NCBI RefSeq assembly: GCF_028330985.1
Contig: NZ_JAQMUE010000034.1
Coordinates: 1-64,000 of the forward strand
Direction: 5' to 3'
Source: Roseofilum reptotaenium CS-1145
Lineage (GTDB): Bacteria > Cyanobacteriota > Cyanobacteriia > Cyanobacteriales > Desertifilaceae
Length of the DNA: 64,000 nt
How positions within the stretch are numbered: position 1 is the first letter of the stretch; each line of letters opens with the position of its first letter. This document shows, in pieces, positions 34,982-45,372 of this stretch. The position numbers and the translations under genes were made by a program. Under the pieces are notes generated by a model. It made no database searches. It was not told where the DNA came from and was given only the letters and a program-made list of their open reading frames with translations.

Positions 34982-36386
34982 GAATAGCGATCCCGAATTG
35001 AATATTATTTTAATTGTAGATGACAATCCCAATAATTTAGCTGTTTTATCTGATTTTCTTGATGAATCTGGATTTGAGGTTAGGGTTGCTAGAGATGGAG
35101 AAAGTGCTTTAGAAAAAGTGAACTACGCCCCTCCAGATTTAATTTTGCTAGATGTTATGATGCCGGGAATTGATGGATTTGAAGCCTGTAGACAGTTAAA
35201 ATCCAATCCGGAGACGGAAGCTATTCCCATTATTTTTATGACAGCTTTATCCGATACGGTGGATAAGGTTAAAGGACTGGAGTTAGGAGCAGTTGACTAT
35301 ATTACTAAACCTTTTTCTCAAGAAGAGGTGTTAGCTAGGGTAAGGCTACATTTGAGACTGAGGAAGATGGCTGAGAAGTTAGCCGAACAAAATGAAATAC
35401 TTAAGCAAGAAATCGAAGAAAAAAATCGTGCTGAGGTAGCCCTGCAAGCGTTAACTCAAGAGCTGGAACAACGGGTAAACGATCGAACTGCTGAGTTGCA
35501 ACAGGCGCTTACAGATTTGCAAGATGCTCAGGTGCAGTTGGTGCAAAATGAAAAAATGTCTACGTTGGGTCAATTGGTGGCAGGAGTTGCCCATGAGATT
35601 AATAACCCAGTGGGGTTTATCATGGGAAATTTAAGCCACGCCCAGCAGTATATTCAGGATATTATTGAACATCTAAATTTATATCAACAGTGTTATCCAG
35701 AACCCGATCTAGAAATTCAAGACCATTATGAAGAAATTGAATTGGATTTTTTACTGAAGGATTTGCCGGATTTGATTGGTTCTATGCACGAAGGAACAGA
35801 TCGGATTCGTAATATTAGTCGGTCCTTGAGAACGTTTTCGCGATCGGATATAACGAGTAAGGTCAGCAGTGATATCCATGAAGGAATTGATAGCACTTTG
35901 CTAATTCTCAAACATCGCTTGAAAGCAACGGAGGAGCGCCCAGCGATCGCCATTATCAAAAAGTATGGAGATGTGCCGGAAATTACCTGTTATCCGGGTC
36001 AACTGAACCAGGTGTTTATGAATTTGCTAGCGAATGCTATTGATGCCTTAGATGAATCGAATCAAGGACGCACGTTCCAAGAGATTGAAAGCAATCCCAA
36101 CCAAATTACAATTCAAACCCAATTGTCGCCTTCCCAACGGGAAGTAATTATTACGATTGAAGATAATGGCAAGGGTATTCCCGAAGAGATTCAGAATAAA
36201 ATATTCGATCATCTCTATACCACGAAAGCCTATGGACAAGGGACGGGTTTAGGACTCTCGATTAGTCGGCAAATTGTGGAAGAAAAACATGGGGGTAAAC
36301 TAAGCTGCCATTCAGCGAGCGTTTGTGCCAGCGAAACGGAGTTTTATCGCGGTTGTGTCTTTACCATTACCCTGCCCGTAACGTAG
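34974..36386 (+). CDS. Response regulator-histidine kinase hybrid (REC-HisKA-HATPase)
   Basis: 470 residues from ATG 34974, overlapping the previous kinase by 8 bases. An N-terminal receiver (LIVDDNPNN, Asp in LLDVMMPGIDG near 58, Lys in ITKPF) is followed by a coiled coil (about 130-190) and a kinase core. The phospho-His lies in VAHEINNPVGF (about 206), with NLLANAIDA and GTGLGLSIS ATP-binding motifs. There is no membrane segment. It is probably the next relay component after the upstream kinase: phosphate could pass from that kinase to this receiver and control its kinase output (inference). Confidence 0.92.
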   Translation: MSKNSDPELNIILIVDDNPNNLAVLSDFLDESGFEVRVARDGESALEKVNYAPPDLILLDVMMPGIDGFEACRQLKSNPETEAIPIIFMTALSDTVDKVKGLELGAVDYITKPFSQEEVLARVRLHLRLRKMAEKLAEQNEILKQEIEEKNRAEVALQALTQELEQRVNDRTAELQQALTDLQDAQVQLVQNEKMSTLGQLVAGVAHEINNPVGFIMGNLSHAQQYIQDIIEHLNLYQQCYPEPDLEIQDHYEEIELDFLLKDLPDLIGSMHEGTDRIRNISRSLRTFSRSDITSKVSSDIHEGIDSTLLILKHRLKATEERPAIAIIKKYGDVPEITCYPGQLNQVFMNLLANAIDALDESNQGRTFQEIESNPNQITIQTQLSPSQREVIITIEDNGKGIPEEIQNKIFDHLYTTKAYGQGTGLGLSISRQIVEEKHGGKLSCHSASVCASETEFYRGCVFTITLPVT

Positions 36387-36443
36387 AATTACCCCTTCGC
36401 TATAGTAGAAGAGAAGTCTAGCGCGATCTGGAGTCCACACTTA

Positions 36444-37274
36444 ATGAATTCTGCTTCCTTACCTCCCTTGGAGTCGGATCGACCAGAGGAATTGCGATCG
36501 TGGGAATCCTCCCCTTTTCCCCAAGATATGGGGATTTCCTTACTGATCGAAATGGCTCAACGGGGGGAAATCGATCCTTGGGATGTGCAAGTCATTGATG
36601 TGATCGATCGCGTCTTAGAGCAGCTTAACGCCCGTGCTGCCATGACTCCCGAAGACCAGAGTGTGAATCGGGCGGACTTATCGGAATCAGGTCAGGTGTT
36701 TCTCTACGCCTCTATGTTAGTCCTCTTAAAAGCTGAAAGCTTAGAAGAAGATAGCAATGACCTCTCTCCAGAAGACTTAGCAGCCGAAATGGAGGACTAT
36801 GACGATCAGCCGGATGGCAGTCGTCCTCGAATTCCTTTCCGCTTAGAAAACCAATTGCGTCGCCGAGCCATTGCACGACCGGTGAAACAACGGCGAGTAA
36901 CTCTGCAAGAGCTGATCGATCAACTGCAAACCATGAGCCAAACGCTCGCAGATCGCTCGGGGAAGTCACCACGTCGTCGTGCCCTTTCTCGCGCTCAAAC
37001 AGCCAAAGCTATCCGTCAGTTGGCTCATGAGGAAAACTTATCAGAAGTGGCGGAAAAATTAGAGAAGTTTCTCAGTCAATATGGGTTGGCTGAGGAAGAG
37101 CAACCGGAATGGCTGGAACTCGAGCAACTGCTCGTCTCCCATCCCCAATGCGATCGCGTGGGTACCTTTTGGGGTTTACTTTTGCTCTCCGCCCAATCCA
37201 AAGTCGAATTAAAGCAAGAAGAATTCTATCAAGACCTAAAAATCCGCGTCCTAGGCGAACTGAGTCCGGCTTAA
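36444..37274 (+). CDS. scpA: Segregation and condensation protein ScpA
   Basis: 276 residues. The kleisin N-terminal motif ISLLIEMAQRGEIDPWDVQV is typical of ScpA, which bridges SMC head domains for chromosome condensation. A basic middle part (RRRAIARPVKQRRVTLQELI) and a winged-helix C-terminal end follow. Cyanobacterial ScpA often has such an extended middle. No scpB or smc is nearby. It starts 57 bases after the kinase gene. Confidence 0.9.
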   Translation: MNSASLPPLESDRPEELRSWESSPFPQDMGISLLIEMAQRGEIDPWDVQVIDVIDRVLEQLNARAAMTPEDQSVNRADLSESGQVFLYASMLVLLKAESLEEDSNDLSPEDLAAEMEDYDDQPDGSRPRIPFRLENQLRRRAIARPVKQRRVTLQELIDQLQTMSQTLADRSGKSPRRRALSRAQTAKAIRQLAHEENLSEVAEKLEKFLSQYGLAEEEQPEWLELEQLLVSHPQCDRVGTFWGLLLLSAQSKVELKQEEFYQDLKIRVLGELSPA

Positions 37275-37447
37275 CGACTTTTTGGCCAAAAATCGACAGA
37301 AGCCAAGGTTAAGAAGTAAAATCACTGATAACCTATATACACAAGGATCAGGTTGTTATCGAACTCCAAGACCTGATCGGTCAATCCTGATTAAGGTATT
37401 GGAACACCCGTAGTGATCAAAAAACTGTGGTTGAGGAATAGACAATT

Positions 37448-38614
37448 ATGAAAGCCATGATTCTGGCGGCTGGTAAGGGAACTCGTGTCCGCCCCATCAC
37501 CTACACCATTCCCAAACCGATGATTCCCATCCTACAAAAACCGGTAATGGAGTTTCTCCTGGAACTATTGCGCCAGCATGGTTTTGACCAGGTGATGGTC
37601 AATGTGAGCCACTTGGCCAATGAAATCGAAAGTTATTTTAGGGACGGACAACGGTTTGGGGTTCAAATTGCTTATTCTTTTGAAGGAAGAATTGAATCTG
37701 ATGGAACTCTGGTCGGGGACGCATTAGGCTCGGCAGGCGGAATGCGCCGAATTCAAGATTATAATCCGTTTTTTGATGATACCTTTGTGGTTCTGTGTGG
37801 CGATGCCCTGATTGATTTGGATTTGACGAAGGCGGTTAAGTGGCATAAGGAAAAAGGGGCGATCGCCACGGTGATTATGAAATCTGTTCCCAAAGAGGAA
37901 GTTTCTAGCTATGGGGTAATCGTCACCGATGAGGATGGACGGGTGAAGGCCTTCCAAGAAAAACCCTCCGTTGAAGAAGCCATTAGTACAGATATTAATA
38001 CCGGTATTTATATTTTTGAGCCAGAAGTGCTCAATTATGTTCCCTCTGGCCAGGAATATGATATTGGAGGCGAATTATTTCCCAAGTTAGTGGAAATGGG
38101 AGCGCCATTTTATGGTATTTCCATGGATTTCCAATGGGTTGATATTGGCAAAGTGCCGGACTATTGGCGAGCAGTGCGTGGGGTGCTGCTCGGAGAAATC
38201 AAGAATGTATCGATTCCTGGACACGAGGTTTCTCCTGGTATTTATACCGGTCTCAATGTGGCGATTAATTGGGATAAGGTGGATATTACTGGGCCTGTTT
38301 ATATTGGCGGCATGACCAAAATTGAAGATGGTGCAAAAATTGTCGGCCCAGCTATGATTGGCCCCAATTGTCATATTTGTAGCGGGGCGACGGTGGAAAA
38401 TAGTGTAATTTTTGAGTATTCTCGCCTGGGTGCAGATGTACGATTGATCGATAAACTGGTCTTTGGACGGTATTGTGTGGATAAAACCGGGGCATCGATT
38501 GATGTGCGATCGGCTGCTTTAGATTGGTTGATTACGGATACCCGTGCCGTGCCACCGCCTGTGCCTCCAAAAGAGCAACAGGCGATCGCCGAATTGTTAG
38601 AATCCGATTCTTAA
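37448..38614 (+). CDS. Sugar-1-phosphate nucleotidyltransferase with left-handed beta-helix
   Basis: 388 residues. The nucleotidyltransferase motif AAGKGTRVRPITYTIPKPMIP lies at 6-26 and is followed by LCGDALIDLDLT (metal Asp) and FQEKP. The C-terminal third has hexapeptide-like repeats (GPVYIGGMTKIEDGAKIVGP, SGATVENSVIF). It fits mannose-1-phosphate guanylyltransferase or glucose-1-phosphate nucleotidyltransferase homologues that make sugar precursors for polysaccharide. Which sugar cannot be said. It is probably monocistronic. Confidence 0.88.
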   Translation: MKAMILAAGKGTRVRPITYTIPKPMIPILQKPVMEFLLELLRQHGFDQVMVNVSHLANEIESYFRDGQRFGVQIAYSFEGRIESDGTLVGDALGSAGGMRRIQDYNPFFDDTFVVLCGDALIDLDLTKAVKWHKEKGAIATVIMKSVPKEEVSSYGVIVTDEDGRVKAFQEKPSVEEAISTDINTGIYIFEPEVLNYVPSGQEYDIGGELFPKLVEMGAPFYGISMDFQWVDIGKVPDYWRAVRGVLLGEIKNVSIPGHEVSPGIYTGLNVAINWDKVDITGPVYIGGMTKIEDGAKIVGPAMIGPNCHICSGATVENSVIFEYSRLGADVRLIDKLVFGRYCVDKTGASIDVRSAALDWLITDTRAVPPPVPPKEQQAIAELLESDS

Positions 38615-38693
38615 CTCAACCCAGAAATCCGGTTTCTTATGTCTTCTTGGCGATGTTTGCGATCAACCCATGCTGTAGATACTGTCTTGGATA

Positions 38694-39677
38694 TCAAGGG
38701 GTGGAGATCGGGGCGGCGATCGTGTAATTGGGGTCAAAAGGCTTTTGGGACTTCAACAAGGCAAACGCCAAATGAAGAAGTTTACGCATAACGGCCCCAA
38801 TCACCTGCATTTTCACCTTACCTCGATTCAATAGCCTCTGGCTGAAAGCCTTGAGTAGAGGATTATGGTTCATCGCCACTACCGCTGGCATATACAAGGC
38901 TTTTCGTAAACGCCGATTACCGGTATGAGAAATGCGGGGTTTACGTTGAACCGAAGTACCAGAAGTGCATTGGCTGGGAGTTAAACCCGCATGGGCAGCT
39001 AACTGACGAGGGCTGTGATAATTTTCAATCTGACCAATTTCAGCTAATAGAACAGAAGCAGTCAGTTCACCAATACCTGGAATAGAGGTTAATAGTTCTT
39101 GTTGTTTTCCCAGGTGGGGATGGCGCTGAAAATGGTCTCGAATCAGCTCTTGCACTTGTTGTTTTTGCTGCTCTATACCCTGTAGATGAGATCAGATTAA
39201 CTCAGCGATCACACCTGTAGAGGTTTCCAGACGGTTGCGCTCTTGTTGTGCCATCTGTTCCAGAGAGTCTAAGCGTCGCATCAAGGCTTGAAGTTCCTTG
39301 ATCTCTACTGGCAAGGGAGTCCAAGGGGAGGGGTTAATGGCTTGGCAAAAGCGAGCAATTAACCCAGCATCCACACAGTCAGTTTTCGTTCGTAACAGTT
39401 CGCTTTTGGCAAATCCTTTAATCCGGGCTGGATTGACGATACTGACGGTGAAGTGTTGGCCCACCAAGAATTCGGCCAGTGCTTCTCCATAGGTACTGGT
39501 GGCTTCCATGCAAGCATGGAGCTTAGATACTTCTTTGCCTTGAAGCCAAGCGAGTAACTTCTCGAAGCCTTCACTATCATTGTTGAACTTTCTTGGTTTA
39601 CTGCTTTGTCCTCCTTTGAGGCAAACCACATGAAAGTCTTTTTTGGAGATATCGATCCCTAAAACGGTTTTTTCCAT
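38694..39677 (-). pseudogene. IS110-family transposase with one nonsense codon
   Basis: The N-terminal half has the RuvC-like DEDD domain (VLGIDISKKDFHV, AC-MEATSTYGE, LLRTKTDCVDAGLIARF). The C-terminal half has the transposase_20 Ser-containing part (LTSIPGIGELTASVLLAEIG, AAHAGLTPSQCTSGTS). Between them is one TGA (39192-39194) in an otherwise continuous frame (AELI-stop-SHLQGIEQQ), probably a CGA-to-TGA change. Both halves are well preserved, so inactivation is recent. Confidence 0.88.
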
Positions 39678-39773
39678 GTTTGCTTCCCCACATAGGATAT
39701 TTTGCCCATGGCTGTCACAGGCAGGATAAATAACTAACGAGAGTTCATGCAGGCTATGCTCTCATGAGTGCCT
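39678..39773 (-). ncRNA. Candidate bridge RNA region of the IS110 element
   Basis: This is the non-coding left end of the IS110 element, upstream of the transposase. IS110 elements express a structured bridge RNA from this end, with loops matching target and donor DNA. The assignment rests on position; I did not derive the loops. Confidence 0.3.
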
Positions 39774-39784
39774 TAGATACTGTC

Positions 39785-40450
39785 CAGTTTTTAGATTGCC
39801 TGTGTTCAGTTGAGTTGGCTTATCTACATAACAGATTAACGGGTCGTCATCTAAGGGGCGGGGCAGCTTCAACTCAACGGATGCCACATCACTCGATCTT
39901 TCTACTAAAACTGTACTTAGGGCATGATCATTTCAGCATTTCTTTACTTTCCCTCTCCTCTGACGAACTGGGGCTGTTGTCTTGTCTGTTCTTTATTTTC
40001 CTCCTGATCTACATTGATGGAGCTGGCTGTTTAACGATCGCTGACCCAGCGTGATCTCCTCCTTTGCCTGATCGCCAACTCTAACGATCGCCTCCTCTCT
40101 TAAGATACAAGGGGCGGGTTAACCCAGATTTAGGAGACAAACAGATCGATATCCTAAACCCGCCCCATGCCCTTCGCTGAAATTATTGTATCTTCTGGCA
40201 TCTATTACGTTGGATTACGGACGGGGGAGGGCGGGTTCACAGAATTGCTCCCTCTGTCTCGTGAATTTTGGTAAACCCGCGCCTACAAAATTTATTTTTA
40301 ATCTTAATATCCTCCAGAGGGTTTAATTTCAAAAGGAACAGCAAAAAGCCGCCTCAAAATACCAGTAGAGTCTAAGTCTTAAGACATGCGATCGCTCAAA
40401 TCGAGGCATAAATTGGCTAGAATGGGACCAAAATAGCCGTATAAAGCACA
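39785..40450. other. Gene-free region with nested inverted repeats
   Basis: No supported gene. A 96-codon + frame at 39764-40054 begins inside the IS element and has no family likeness. The right part holds the inverted-repeat elements listed separately. Confidence 0.5.
40102..40194. repeat. Nested inverted-repeat element
   Basis: The outer arms AAGATACAA (40102-40110) and TTGTATCTT (40186-40194) are exact reverse complements. Directly inside on the left is GGGGCGGGTT (40111-40120), matching AACCCGCCCC (40157-40166). A related pair, GGGCGGGTT and AAACCCGCGCC, follows near 40226 and 40271. It looks like a dispersed non-autonomous repeat. Confidence 0.7.
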
Positions 40451-41062
40451 ATGATGGTCGTCCAGGCTCCCCCTCAAAAATCCCTATGGCTCCAGCTTCC
40501 CCAAGAATTGACGCTGCATGTGACACCAGAGCAGTTTACAATGCTGGCTGCGGCGAATCGTGAACTTAGATTGGAGAGAACTGCAACAGGAGAATTAATT
40601 GTGAATCCTCCCACAGGTGGCAATACGGGTCATCGTAACCTCAGCATCACTGGTCAACTCAGTGTTTGGTATGAAGCCAACGATACCCTAGGTCGAGCTT
40701 TTGACTCTTCCACAGGATTTCAACTCCCCAATGGTGCAAACCGCTCTCCAGATGCGGCTTGGGTTCGTCAAGATCGCTGGGATGCCCTTACCCCCGAACA
40801 GCAGGACGCTTTTATTCCATTGTGCCCAGATTTTGTAGTTGAGTTGCGCTCTAAAACCGACAGCCTCAAGGAACTACAGGCAAAGATGCAGGAATATTCA
40901 GAGAATGGGGCGCAGTTGGGCTGGTTGATTGACCCAAAAAATAAACAGGTGGAAATTTGCCGTCCAGGTCAAGCCGTTGAGGTGTTAGAGAATCCGATGA
41001 TATTGTCTGGGGAGGAGGTTTTACCCGGGTTTACGCTGACGCTGAAACGGGTTTGGGCGTAA
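40451..41062 (+). CDS. Uma2-family (DUF820) protein
   Basis: 203 residues. It is a compact Uma2/DUF820 protein: ELTLHVTPEQFTMLAAANRE, PPTGGNTGHRNLSI, then FSPDAAWV-type (RSPDAAWVRQDRWD) and CPDFVVELRSKTDSLKELQ, with nuclease-fold Asp, Glu and Lys in place. Unlike the Uma2 gene at 19406 it has no coiled-coil tail. It sits between a nested repeat and a MITE-like element. The function is unknown. Confidence 0.88.
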   Translation: MMVVQAPPQKSLWLQLPQELTLHVTPEQFTMLAAANRELRLERTATGELIVNPPTGGNTGHRNLSITGQLSVWYEANDTLGRAFDSSTGFQLPNGANRSPDAAWVRQDRWDALTPEQQDAFIPLCPDFVVELRSKTDSLKELQAKMQEYSENGAQLGWLIDPKNKQVEICRPGQAVEVLENPMILSGEEVLPGFTLTLKRVWA

Positions 41063-41095
41063 AGGAAAAAACACTTGCTAAACATGAGTATTTAC

Positions 41096-41234
41096 CTAAT
41101 CTTGTAGGGGTTACGATCCGGCAGGTAGGGGCGAATGGCCGTTCGCCCCTTGAGATTGTGAATACACCAACAAACCTTGCCATATTGGAGCTTTTTAGCC
41201 AAATTGAGATATCTTAAAAACCCTACAAGATTAG
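41096..41234. mobile_element. MITE-like element, 139 bp, with 14-bp perfect terminal inverted repeats
   Basis: CTAATCTTGTAGGG (41096-41109) and CCCTACAAGATTAG (41221-41234) are exact reverse complements. Inside is a strong hairpin AGGGGCGAA-TGGCCG-TTCGCCCCT (41127-41150). No ORF. I see no clear target-site duplication. Confidence 0.65.
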
Positions 41235-41293
41235 CTTTCTAAGGGGGGTTGGGGGGATAAGGATGTACCACATAAAGCGCGAAAACTGCTGTA

Positions 41294-42385
41294 TTACTCT
41301 AAAAGTTGTTGAATAAACTCCAATTGGGTGGTATCGCGAATAATCAAGAAAATGCCTAAACCTAATAACAACATAATCCCAGTTTGCATGACATTTTCTT
41401 GGACTTTAGTGGGCAGGGGTTTACCGCGCAAGCCTTCAACTAGGAGAAACGCCAATTGACCCCCATCGAGGGCAGGTAGGGGCAAGATATTTAAGATGGC
41501 CAAATTCACACTAATAATGGCAGCAAAAAAGAGTAAACTGCCGGAATCCGATCGCGCTAACTTAGCCCCTTCCTCCACAATTCTCACCGGCCCGCCCACT
41601 TGACCAGCCATAGAGCTAAAATTGGTGATCAGTTGACCGAAGCCTTGAACCGTCCGCACCACAATATCTTCAAACTGCTCTGCGGCTAAACCCAAAACTT
41701 CAAACAGGCTTTGAGGCGATCGATAGGTGGGCGTACCATTGGGAAATAACTGTACCCCAATCCGTCCTTTTCCATCCGGCCCGGGTTGAGGAGTGACTCG
41801 CAACGGAATTATTTTATTCTCCCGTTCAACGGTCAAGTTTAACGGTTGGTTGGGAGCCAATTGAATGGTTTCTTGCACTACACCAATCGCACGTTCTGAA
41901 GCCTCTAATGGTTGTCCATCGATACTCACAATAATATCTCCGACACGAATACCAGCTTGGGCGGCAGGAGTATCACTGGAGAGGACTTGAGGGACTAAGA
42001 CTCCGGGTTGATAATTAATGCCATCAGGAACCCCTTGAAACCCAAACTGAAGTACCAAAACCAGATAGGCAAAAATCAAATTGGCAATTACCCCGGCACT
42101 AATGACGATCGCCCGGTCTAATAAGGGACGATTATTGAGTAAATCGGGGTCATCTGGGGGAATGGTACTATCGGGGTCTTCATCTGGAAATCCGACAAAC
42201 CCCCCTAGGGGGATGGCTCGAATCGCATATTCTGTTTCTGGCCCCTGATATTTCCATAAGATGGGGCCAAAGCCTAAAGAAAACCGGTTGGCATGAATCC
42301 CCTGTAGACGGGCGGCCAAAAAATGGCCCAATTCATGCACAATAATCAAAACTACAAGAACTGCGATCGCTGCCAAATAACCCAT
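41294..42385 (-). CDS. rseP: RseP-type site-2 protease
   Basis: 363 residues. The zinc motif HELGH (about 18-22) lies in the first helix, a PDZ domain at about 125-205 (AGIRVGDIIVSIDGQPLE), and a second active-site element NILPLPALDGGQL near 300. Four membrane helices in total. Site-2 proteases cut transmembrane anti-sigma factors and other single-span proteins. It is 59 bases downstream of serS on the same strand, so co-transcription is likely. Confidence 0.93.
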   Translation of the reverse strand: MGYLAAIAVLVVLIIVHELGHFLAARLQGIHANRFSLGFGPILWKYQGPETEYAIRAIPLGGFVGFPDEDPDSTIPPDDPDLLNNRPLLDRAIVISAGVIANLIFAYLVLVLQFGFQGVPDGINYQPGVLVPQVLSSDTPAAQAGIRVGDIIVSIDGQPLEASERAIGVVQETIQLAPNQPLNLTVERENKIIPLRVTPQPGPDGKGRIGVQLFPNGTPTYRSPQSLFEVLGLAAEQFEDIVVRTVQGFGQLITNFSSMAGQVGGPVRIVEEGAKLARSDSGSLLFFAAIISVNLAILNILPLPALDGGQLAFLLVEGLRGKPLPTKVQENVMQTGIMLLLGLGIFLIIRDTTQLEFIQQLLE

Positions 42386-42444
42386 AGGAGTTGATAAACT
42401 TGAACACTGAACAACACTATTTTCTTATTGTAGGCGGTAATTCC

Positions 42445-43752
<1,308 letters not shown>

Positions 43753-43888
43753 CTACACCGATCAGAATATCATCTGCTCAGTCGAGTGGTAAGTTAGGCG
43801 ATCGGAGTCTGGAATCGGCGATCGCCTGGTTATCTATAGCTAATCAAGACCGACGAACCAATCTTTTATACTATTACACACACGAACA

Positions 43889-44638
43889 ATGGACATTGAG
43901 AACGTGGATTTTGAAATAGAATTACCAGAGGTGGAAAGTGTCCGCGACCTAACCATTCATGAAGAGTTTTTCTGGTTAATCCAGAATGGACAAAAGCGAA
44001 AAATTCGGCTACACAACTACTCTGAAATCTATAAAATCAACTTTCTCTACGAATATGTGATGAATCAGTTAGACTACCAATCCCATATCGTCCTTAGTTC
44101 TTTACTGGTGAAACAATTTACCCAAGCTGGCGGTAAAATTGAAGATATGGTAGTGCTAGATATGGGAGCAGGAACCGGCCTAGTGGGCCAAACTTTAGCG
44201 AACTTAGGGGTGAAATCTATTGTAGGAATTGATCGAATTCCCGAAGCGGCAGAAGCAGCTCAACGTCAGTACCCTGGTATTTATGAAAATTACTATGTGG
44301 GAGAGTTTAATCTTTTGCATCAAGGGAGTAGGAATACATTTACGAATCGAGACTTCAACTGCTTAATGTGTTGTTCAGCCATTGCCCCAGGTCACATTGG
44401 AGAAGAATTCAGTTTCATCTTTAATCAGATTACTCCCCAGGGATGGGTCGCTTTTAATGTCGCTCAGTATTTCTGGGAAGATGAGAGTGAAGCAGGATTT
44501 CACCAGCAAAATTCCTGGGTCAACCATCCCAACATCTTTGAGATAGTTGAGATCCAAACCTACCGACATCGAGGGTATATGGATAACCGTTCCTTAGACT
44601 ACCTAGCCATTGTTGGTCGCAAGCTCTCTAATTTTTGA
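43889..44638 (+). CDS. Class I SAM-dependent methyltransferase
   Basis: 249 residues. The SAM-binding motif VLDMGAGTGLVGQTLANLG (about 88-106) is followed by GIDRIPEAAEAAQ and MCCSAIAPGHIGEEFSFIF. The N-terminal 80 residues are specific and do not show the substrate. Substrate is unknown. It stands alone between serS and the cNMP-binding-fold gene. Confidence 0.85.
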   Translation: MDIENVDFEIELPEVESVRDLTIHEEFFWLIQNGQKRKIRLHNYSEIYKINFLYEYVMNQLDYQSHIVLSSLLVKQFTQAGGKIEDMVVLDMGAGTGLVGQTLANLGVKSIVGIDRIPEAAEAAQRQYPGIYENYYVGEFNLLHQGSRNTFTNRDFNCLMCCSAIAPGHIGEEFSFIFNQITPQGWVAFNVAQYFWEDESEAGFHQQNSWVNHPNIFEIVEIQTYRHRGYMDNRSLDYLAIVGRKLSNF

Positions 44639-44719
44639 GTCATTTTTTCTGTCACTGTAGATCAGTCGGTCTGTGACGACCGAGATCGATCCTTTCAAAA
44701 CAACCAAAGGTAAGTTTCT

Positions 44720-45172
44720 ATGCTAGATCTCAATGAACGTTTGGCAATTGTTCGGCAAGTTCCCATTTTCCAGGAAATTGAGAATGAGGAAATTTTGGAA
44801 CATCTCAATGCTGCTTTACTGGAATTATGGTATCCTGCCGGTCATTTGATTCTTGATGAAGGGCGAAAGGGGGGATTACTGTATATTCTTTTATCGGGGA
44901 AAGTTGAAGTTGTTAAGGATCATGCAGTGTTAGCCCAACTGGGTAAGGGCGATTTTTTCGGCGAGATGTCAATTTTCAATGCTGCGCCCCTCTCCGCTTC
45001 TGTCCGTGCAGTTGACGAATGTGAGATACTTTTGTTAACTCAGCAGCAATTGTATGAGGCGATCGAAGTTTCGCCAGGGGTAGCCGTTTATATTATCCGC
45101 ATTTTGTGTAGGCGGGTAAATCAGATGAATCAAGCGTTATCTGAGTTTCAAGCACAGAAATCTAATCAATAA
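44720..45172 (+). CDS. Cyclic-nucleotide-binding-fold protein
   Basis: 150 residues, almost all one cNMP-binding domain: LLYILLSGKVEVVKD, LGKGDFFGEMSIFNAAPL, SASVRAVDECEILLLTQQQ. The phosphate-binding cassette has FGE but Leu where cAMP-binding proteins have Arg before Ser-Ala, so ligand binding is doubtful. There is no DNA-binding or kinase domain. It may act as a protein-interaction module. It follows the methyltransferase by 81 bases. Confidence 0.85.
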   Translation: MLDLNERLAIVRQVPIFQEIENEEILEHLNAALLELWYPAGHLILDEGRKGGLLYILLSGKVEVVKDHAVLAQLGKGDFFGEMSIFNAAPLSASVRAVDECEILLLTQQQLYEAIEVSPGVAVYIIRILCRRVNQMNQALSEFQAQKSNQ

Positions 45173-45372
45173 TTAAGTTAATGATTAAGTTGAATGGTTA
45201 ATTGATATCGGTTTATTGGCAAAACCCTGCTTCTTCAATAATACCTTTGTCATTTTTCGGTAGGTTGGGTTTCATTCCTCAACCGAACCTACCCATAAAG
45301 ACGTTTTCGATGTTGGCGAAGGGATACTTCAAGAAGCCGGGTTTCTGAACATCTTATGCCTTACATTATATT
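45173..45372. repeat. Dispersed GGTAGGTTGGGTT-type repeat region
   Basis: GGTAGGTTGGGTTTC near 45261 pairs with a downstream AACCGAACCTACC, and GAAGCCGGGTTTCTGAAC follows near 45335. These resemble known cyanobacterial intergenic repeats. No gene. Confidence 0.5.

Larger units (their letters stand above)
38676..39784 (-). mobile_element. IS110-family insertion sequence
   Basis: The transposase gene is flanked by an 11-bp direct repeat TAGATACTGTC (38676-38686 and 39774-39784), with no terminal inverted repeats, as usual for IS110. The region 39678-39773 upstream of the transposase (on its strand) is non-coding and is where this family encodes its bridge RNA. Boundaries are inferred from the repeat only. 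Confidence 0.65.

Noticed and set aside
39764-40054. 96-codon + strand frame with a hydrophobic end
   Set aside because: It starts inside the IS110 end, has no RBS and no recognisable family; probably chance.
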